A stretch of 64,000 bases of DNA from Piliocolobus tephrosceles (Eukaryota; Chordata; Mammalia; Primates; Cercopithecidae): contig NC_045436.1 of NCBI RefSeq assembly GCF_002776525.5, forward strand, positions 100,492,272-100,556,271, in the 5' to 3' direction. The position numbers were made by a program, and so were the translations under genes. Each line of letters starts with the position of its first letter. Within the stretch, counting starts at the first letter, position 1. The notes below the pieces were generated by a model. That model made no database searches. It had not been told where the DNA came from and saw only the letters and a list, made by a program, of their open reading frames with translations. Positions 58,795 through 64,000 of this stretch are shown one piece after another.

Positions 58795-59168
58795 AATAGG
58801 AACAGCTTCAGTCTCCATCTCCCAGCGCGAGCGACACAGAACACCGGTGATTTCTGCATTTTCAACTGAGGTACTGGGGTCATCTCACTCGGGAGTGCCG
58901 GACAATCGGTGCTGGTCAGCTGCTGCAGCCCGACCAGCGAGAGCTGAAGCAGGGCGAGGCATCGCCTCACCTGGGAAGCGCGAGGAGGAAGGGAGTCCCT
59001 TTTCCTAGCCAGGGGAACTGAGACACACAACACCTGGAAAATCGGGTAACTCCCACCCCAATACTGCGCTGTAACACCGGCACACCGGAGATTATATCCC
59101 ACACCTGGCCGGGAGGGTCCCACGCCCACGGAGCCTCCCTCCTTGCTAACACAGCAGTCTGCCACAAT

Positions 59169-59213
59169 CTAACCGCAAGGCAGCAGCGAGGCTGGGGGAG
59201 GGGCGCCCGCCAT
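59169..59213 (-). pseudogene. L1 ORF0 start, cut short at codon 15
   Basis: On the antisense strand, ATG at 59211-59213 begins MAGAPPPASLLPCG and meets TAG at 59169-59171 after 14 codons. ORF0 is a primate-specific antisense L1 frame of about 70 codons in human. Beyond the stop the same frame stays open for about 135 codons (59165 to 58758), starting only with a GTG, so the nonsense change is the main lesion. Confidence 0.6.
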
Positions 59214-59789
59214 CGCTGAGGCTTAAGTAGGTAAATAAAGCCGCTGGGAAGCTCGAACTGGGTGGAGCTCACAGCAGCTCAAGGAAACCTGCCTGTCTCT
59301 GTAGACTGCGCCTCTGGGGACAGGGCTCAGCTAAAGCAGCAGAGGCCCGTCCAGACGCGAACGACTCTGTCTGACAGCTTTGAAGAGAGCAGTGGATCTC
59401 CCAACACGGAGGTTGAGATCTGAGAAGGGGCAGTCTGCCTGCTCAAGTGGGTCACTGACCCCTGAGTAGCCTAACTGGGAGACATCCCCCACTAGGGGCA
59501 GTCTGACACCCCACACCTCACAGGGTGGAGTACACCCCTGAGAGGAAGCTTCCAAAGCAAGAATCAGACAGGTGCACTCGCTGTTCAGCAATATTCTATC
59601 TTCTGCAACCTCTGCTGCTGATACCCAGGCAAACAGGGTCTGGAGTGGACCTCAAGCAATCTCCAACAGACCTATAGCTGAGGGTCCTGACTGTCAGAAG
59701 GAAAACTATCAAACAGGAAGGACACCTATATCAAAACCCCATCAGTACGTCACCATCATCAAAGACCAGAGACAGATAAAACCACAAAG

Positions 59790-60806
59790 ATGGGGAAAAC
59801 GCAGGGCAGAAAAGCTGGAAATTCAAAAAATAAGAGCGCATCTCCTCCTGCAAAGGAGCACAGCCCATCGCCAGCAACGGATCAAAGCTGGTCAGAGAAT
59901 GATTTTGATGAGATGAGAGAAGAAGGCTTCAGTCCATCAAACCTCTCAGAGCTAAAGGAGGAATTACGTACCCAGCGCAAAGAAACTAAAAATCTTGAAA
60001 AAAGAGTGGAAGAATTGACAGCTAGACTAATTAATGCAGAGAAGGTCATAAACGAAATGACAGAGATGAAGACCATGACAAGAGAAATACGTGACAAATG
60101 CACAAGCTTCAGTAACCGACTCGATCAACTGGAAGAAAGAGTATCAGCGATGGAGGATCTAATGAATGAAATGAAGCAAGAAGAGAAACCAAAAGAAAAA
60201 AGAAGAAAAAGAAATGAACAAAGCCTGCAAGAAGTATGGGATTATGTAAAAAGACCAAATCTACGTCTGATTGGGGTGCCTGAAAGTGAGGGGGAAAATG
60301 GAACCAAATTGGAAAACACTCTACAGGATATCATCCAGGAGAGCTTCCCCAACCTAGCAGGGCAGGCCAACATTCAAATTCAGGAAATACAGAGAACGCC
60401 ACAAAGATACTCCTCCAGAAGAGCAACTCCAAGACACATAATTGCCAGATTCACCAAAGTTGAAATGAAGGAAAAAATCTTAAGGGCAGCCAGAGAGAAA
60501 GGTCGGGTTACCCACAAAGGGAAGCCCATCAGACTGACAGCAGATCTCTCGGCAGAAACTCTACAAGCCAGAAGAGAGTGGGGGCCAATATTCAACGTTC
60601 TTAAAGAAAAGAATTTTAAACCCAGAATTTCATATCCAGCCAAACTAAGTTTCGTAAGTGAAGGAGAAATAAAATTCTTTACAGATAAGCAAATGCTTAG
60701 AGATTTTGTCACCACCAGGCCTGCCTTACAAGAGACCCTGAAGGAAGCCCTAAACATGGAAAGGAACAACAGGTACCAGCCATTGCAAAAACATGCCAAA
60801 ATGTAA
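59790..60806 (+). CDS. L1 ORF1: LINE-1 ORF1 protein, intact, 338 aa
   Basis: Nucleic-acid chaperone that coats L1 RNA in cytoplasmic particles as a trimer and is required for retrotransposition. Start ATG at 59790 in acaaagATGGGG; stop TAA at 60804-60806. The N-terminus has Ser-Pro sites at residues 18 and 27 (SASPP, PSPAT). A long coiled coil spans about residues 50-150 (LEKRVEEL, LDQLEERVSAMEDLMNE). The RRM starts near VWDYVKRPNLRLIGVPES at about residue 155. Thr-Pro sites at about 203 and 213 (QRTPQRYSSRRATPRH) are followed by the C-terminal domain with the RNA-binding arginines in LQARREWGP. Length equals human ORF1p. The C-terminal half is strongly conserved, the coiled coil is divergent. 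Confidence 0.97.
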   Translation: MGKTQGRKAGNSKNKSASPPAKEHSPSPATDQSWSENDFDEMREEGFSPSNLSELKEELRTQRKETKNLEKRVEELTARLINAEKVINEMTEMKTMTREIRDKCTSFSNRLDQLEERVSAMEDLMNEMKQEEKPKEKRRKRNEQSLQEVWDYVKRPNLRLIGVPESEGENGTKLENTLQDIIQESFPNLAGQANIQIQEIQRTPQRYSSRRATPRHIIARFTKVEMKEKILRAAREKGRVTHKGKPIRLTADLSAETLQARREWGPIFNVLKEKNFKPRISYPAKLSFVSEGEIKFFTDKQMLRDFVTTRPALQETLKEALNMERNNRYQPLQKHAKM

Positions 60807-60869
60807 AGACCATCGAGGCTAGGAAGAAACTGCATCAACTAATGAGCAAAATAACCAGTTAATATCATA
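60807..60869 (+). other. L1 inter-ORF spacer (63 nt)
   Basis: Non-coding spacer between the ORF1 stop and the ORF2 start, the same 63-nt length as in human L1. ORF2 is translated inefficiently from the bicistronic RNA after ORF1 by reinitiation (family knowledge). Confidence 0.9.
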
Positions 60870-63800
60870 ATGGCAGGATCAAGTTCACACATAACAATAT
60901 TAACCTTAAATGTAAATGGACTAAATGCTCCAATTAAAAGACACAGACTGGCAAACTGGATAAAGAGTCAAGACCCATCAGTCTGCTGTCTTCAGGAGAC
61001 CCATCTCACATGCAGAGACATACATAGGCTCAAAATAAAAGGATGGAGGAAGATCTACCAAGCAAATGGAGAACAAAAAAAAGCAGGGGTTGCAATCCTA
61101 GTCTCTGATAAAACAGACTTTAAACCATCAAAGATCAAAAGAGACAAAGAAGGCCATTACATAATGGTAAAGGGATCAATCCAACAGGAAGAGCTAACTA
61201 TCCTAAATATATATGCACCCAATACAGGAGCACCCAGATTCATAAAGCAAGTCCTTAGAGACTTACAAAGAGACTTAGACTCCCATACAATAATAATGGG
61301 AGACTTCAACACTCCACTGTCAACATTAGACAGATCAACGAGACAGAAAGTTAACAAGGATATCCAGGAATTGAACTCATCTCTGCACCAAGCGGACCTA
61401 ATAGACATCTATAGAACTCTCCACCCCAAGTCAACAGAATATACATTCTTCTCAGCACCACATCACACTTATTCCAAAATTGACCACATAATTGGAAGTA
61501 AAGCAGTCCTCAGCAAATGTAAAAGAACAGAAATTATAACAAACTGTCTCTCTGACCACAGTGCAATCAAACTAGAACTCAGGACTAAGAAACTCAATCA
61601 AAACCGCTCAACTACATGGAAACTGAACAACCTGCTCCTGAATGACTACTGGGTACATAACAAAATGAAAGCAGAAATAAAGATGTTCTTTGAATCCAAT
61701 GAGAACAAAGATACAACATACCAGAATCTCTGGGACACATTTAAAGCAGTGTGTAGAGGGAAATTTATAGCACTAAGTGCCCACAAGAGAAAGCAGGAAA
61801 GATCTAAAATTGACACTCTAACATCACAATTAAAAGAACTAGAGAGGCAAGAGCAAACACATTCAAAAGCTAGCAGAAGGCAAGAAATAACTAAGATCAG
61901 AGCAGAACTGAAGGAGATAGAGACACAAAAAACCGTCCAAAAAATCAATGAATCCAGGAGTTGGTTTTTTGAAAAGATCAACAAAATTGACAGACCGCTA
62001 GCAAGGCTAATAAAGAAGAAAAGAGAGAGGAATCAAATAGACGCAATAAAAAATGATAAAGGGGATATCACCACCGACCCCACAGAAATACAAACTACCA
62101 TCAGAGAATACTATAAACACCTCTACGCAAATCAACTAGAAAATCTAGAAGAAATGGATAATTTCCTGAACACGTACACTCTTCCAAGACTAAACCAGGA
62201 AGAAGTTGAATCCCTGAATAGACCAATAGCAGCCTCTGAAATTGAGGCAACAATTAATAGCCTACCCACCAAAAAAAGCCCAGGACCAGATGGATTCACA
62301 GCTGAACTCTACCAGAGGTACAAGGAGGAGCTGGTACCAGTCCTTCTGAAACTATTCCAATCAATAGAAAAAGAGGGAATCCTCCCTAACTCATTTTATG
62401 AGGCCAACATCATCCTGATACCAAAGCCTGGCAGAGACACAACAAAAAAAGAGAATTTTAGACCAATCTCCCTGATGAACATCGGTGCAAAAATCCTCAA
62501 TAAAATACTGGCAAACCGGATTCAGCAGCACATCAAAAAGCTTATCCACCATGATCAAGTGGGCTTCATCCCTGGGATGCAAGGCTGGTTCAACATTCGC
62601 AAATCAATAAACGTAATCCAGTATATAAACAGAACCAAAGACAAGAACCACATGATTATCTCAATAGATGCAGAAAAGGCTTTTGACAAAATTCAACAGC
62701 CCTTCATGCTAAAAACGCTCAACAAATTCGGTATTGATGGAACGTACCTCAAAATAATAAGAGCTATTTATGACAAACCCACAGCTAATATCATACTGAA
62801 TGGGCAAAAACTGGAAAAGTTCCCTTTGAAAACTGGCACAAGACAGGGATGCCCTCTCTCACCACTCCTATTCAACATAGTGTTGGAAGTTCTGGCTAGG
62901 GCAATCAGGCAAGAGAAAGAAATCAAGGGTATTCAGTTAGGAAAAGAAGAAGTCAAATTGTCCCTGTTTGCAGATGACATGATTGTGTATTTAGAAAACC
63001 CCATCGTCTCAGCCCAAAATCTTCTTAAGCTGATAAGCAACTTCAGCAAAGTCTCAGGATACAAAATTAATGTGCAAAAATCACAAGCATTCTTATACAC
63101 CAGTAACAGACAAGCAGAGAGCCAAATCAGGAATGAACTTCCATTCACAATTGCTTCAAAGAGAATCAAATACCTAGGAATCCAACTTACAAGGGATGTA
63201 AACGACCTCTTCAAGGAGAACTACAAACCACTGCTCAGTGAAATCAAAGAGGACACAAACAAATGCAAGAACATACCATGCTCATGGATAGGAAGAATCA
63301 ATATCGTGAAAATGGCTATACTGCCCAAGGTTATTTATAGATTCAATGCCATCCCCATCAAGCTCCCAATGAGTTTCTTCACCGAATTGGAAAAAACTGC
63401 TTTAAAGTTCATATGGAACCAAAAAAGAGCCCGCATTGCCAAGACAATCCTAAGTCAAAAGGACAAAGCCGGAGGCGTCACGCTACCTGACTTCAAACTA
63501 TACTACAAGGCTACAGTAACCAAAACAGCATGGTACTGGTACCAAAACAGAGATATAGACCAATGGAACAGAACGGAGCCTTCAGAAATAATGCCACACA
63601 TCTACAACCATCTGATATTTGACAAACCTGAGAAAAACAAGAAATGGGGAAAGGATTCCCTATTTAATAAATGGTGCTGGGAAAATTGGCTAGCCATAAG
63701 TAGAAAGCTGAAACTGGATCCTTTCCTTACTCCTTATACGAAGATTAATTCAAGATGGATTAGAGACTTAAATGTTAGACCTAATACCATAAAAACCCTA

Positions 63801-64000
63801 GAAGAAAATCTAGGTAGTACCATTCAGGACATAGGCACGGGCAAGGACTTCATGTCTAAAACACCAAAAGCAACGGCAGCAAAAGCCAAAATTGACAAAT
63901 GGGATCTCATTAAACTAAAGAGCTTCTGCACAGCAAAAGAAACTACCATCAGAGTGAACAGGCAACCTACAGAATGGGAGAAAATTTTTGCAATCTACCC
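60870..64000 (+). CDS. L1 ORF2: LINE-1 ORF2 protein, endonuclease/reverse transcriptase, 3'-partial
   Basis: Enzyme that nicks target DNA at TTTT/AA and reverse-transcribes L1 RNA in place. ATG at 60870 (MAGSSSHITILTLNVNG). I read all 1,043 codons to the edge with no stop or frameshift. Endonuclease (about 1-239): Asn14, Glu43 (CLQETH), Asp145 and Asn147 (MGDFNTP), His230 region (LSDHSAI). Reverse transcriptase (about 500-770): GCPLSPLLF and FADDM with Asp702/Asp703 at exactly the human positions, so there is no net indel. The palm, thumb and linker continue (NKWCWENWLA). The Cys-rich C-terminus lies beyond the window. Human length is 1,275 aa. Confidence 0.96.
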   Translation, partial: MAGSSSHITILTLNVNGLNAPIKRHRLANWIKSQDPSVCCLQETHLTCRDIHRLKIKGWRKIYQANGEQKKAGVAILVSDKTDFKPSKIKRDKEGHYIMVKGSIQQEELTILNIYAPNTGAPRFIKQVLRDLQRDLDSHTIIMGDFNTPLSTLDRSTRQKVNKDIQELNSSLHQADLIDIYRTLHPKSTEYTFFSAPHHTYSKIDHIIGSKAVLSKCKRTEIITNCLSDHSAIKLELRTKKLNQNRSTTWKLNNLLLNDYWVHNKMKAEIKMFFESNENKDTTYQNLWDTFKAVCRGKFIALSAHKRKQERSKIDTLTSQLKELERQEQTHSKASRRQEITKIRAELKEIETQKTVQKINESRSWFFEKINKIDRPLARLIKKKRERNQIDAIKNDKGDITTDPTEIQTTIREYYKHLYANQLENLEEMDNFLNTYTLPRLNQEEVESLNRPIAASEIEATINSLPTKKSPGPDGFTAELYQRYKEELVPVLLKLFQSIEKEGILPNSFYEANIILIPKPGRDTTKKENFRPISLMNIGAKILNKILANRIQQHIKKLIHHDQVGFIPGMQGWFNIRKSINVIQYINRTKDKNHMIISIDAEKAFDKIQQPFMLKTLNKFGIDGTYLKIIRAIYDKPTANIILNGQKLEKFPLKTGTRQGCPLSPLLFNIVLEVLARAIRQEKEIKGIQLGKEEVKLSLFADDMIVYLENPIVSAQNLLKLISNFSKVSGYKINVQKSQAFLYTSNRQAESQIRNELPFTIASKRIKYLGIQLTRDVNDLFKENYKPLLSEIKEDTNKCKNIPCSWIGRINIVKMAILPKVIYRFNAIPIKLPMSFFTELEKTALKFIWNQKRARIAKTILSQKDKAGGVTLPDFKLYYKATVTKTAWYWYQNRDIDQWNRTEPSEIMPHIYNHLIFDKPEKNKKWGKDSLFNKWCWENWLAISRKLKLDPFLTPYTKINSRWIRDLNVRPNTIKTLEENLGSTIQDIGTGKDFMSKTPKATAAKAKIDKWDLIKLKSFCTAKETTIRVNRQPTEWEKIFAIY

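Larger units (their letters stand above)
58773..59789 (+). promoter_or_regulatory. L1 5' UTR with internal RNA polymerase II promoter
   Basis: About 1,017 nt, GC- and CpG-rich in the first 500 bases (cgcgagcgac, ggggcgcccgcc), unlike the AT-rich surroundings. In primate L1 this region drives sense transcription from its first base and antisense transcription from a second promoter (established). CpG retention suggests a recent insertion. It is roughly 110 nt longer than the human L1HS leader of about 910 nt. Confidence 0.88.
58773..64000 (+). mobile_element. full-length, apparently intact young L1PA LINE-1 (continues beyond window)
   Basis: An autonomous non-LTR retrotransposon with its true 5' terminus (ggggggcggagcaagatggc), 5' UTR to 59789, ORF1 59790-60806, a 63-nt spacer and ORF2 from 60870 to the window edge. 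No stop, frameshift or truncation was found in 5.2 kb, in contrast to the two L1PA copies at 22788 and 34270. Gene order, ORF1 length, spacer length and ORF2 residue numbering equal those of human L1. ORF1 coiled-coil residues do not match the human protein, fitting an independent Old World monkey lineage. About 0.9 kb (ORF2 C-terminus, 3' UTR, poly(A)) is missing from view. Confidence 0.95.

Noticed and set aside
59790..60806. 338-codon ORF as a host gene
   Set aside because: It is the ORF1 of a LINE-1 with 5' UTR and ORF2 in the expected positions.

Overview
This window looks like intergenic nuclear DNA from an Old World monkey (Cercopithecidae, macaque/baboon type). Three Alu copies (12826-13129, 42541-42870, 49327-49625) carry the variant pattern of cercopithecine AluYR-type subfamilies, and a near-pristine L1PA-type LINE-1 at the right edge has a coiled coil unlike the human one. 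No host protein-coding exon, tRNA, rRNA or CRISPR array could be supported. Every long open frame recognised comes from LINE-1, Alu or an endogenous retrovirus.

Layout. From 1 to about 16 kb there is mostly non-repetitive AT-rich DNA holding a retroviral LTR tail, three Alus, MIR and L2 fossils (one MIR split by a Tigger2 DNA transposon, one L2 split by a hAT element) and an LTR-like copy at 11564. From 16 to 30 kb the strand is dominated by minus-strand LINE-1: an old L1M (18290-20990) split by an LTR-like element (19898-20405), then an L1PB/L1MA-age element (21404-30240) interrupted by a 6.45 kb L1PA (22788-29240). From 30 to 34 kb there are an AluJ, a TA-rich microsatellite and a solo MaLR LTR. 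From 34.25 to 41.22 kb lies a second full-length minus-strand L1PA, flanked by an exact 16-bp target-site duplication that also encloses about 760 bp of foreign sequence upstream of the L1 5' end; this is a candidate 5' transduction. From 41 to 47 kb there are tandem Alus, an ERV1-type LTR with a 76-bp duplication, a head-to-head Alu pair and a 10-N assembly gap beside a GGAA tract. From 47 to 50 kb there is a degraded minus-strand endogenous retroviral pol (reverse transcriptase end, RNase H, integrase). From 50 to 58.7 kb there are MIR/L2 fossils, two AluJ, a MER1B with intact duplications and the least repetitive sequence of the window (about 53.6-55.9 kb).

The only potentially functional genes are those of the plus-strand LINE-1 starting at 58773. 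It has a roughly 1.02 kb CpG-rich 5' UTR with a YY1-type site, an intact 338-codon ORF1, a 63-nt spacer, and ORF2 open for 1,043 codons to the window edge. Its endonuclease and reverse transcriptase catalytic residues are present at the human numbering. ORF1p (RNA-binding trimer) and ORF2p (endonuclease/reverse transcriptase) would together carry out target-primed reverse transcription. Whether the element is complete depends on about 0.9 kb outside the window.
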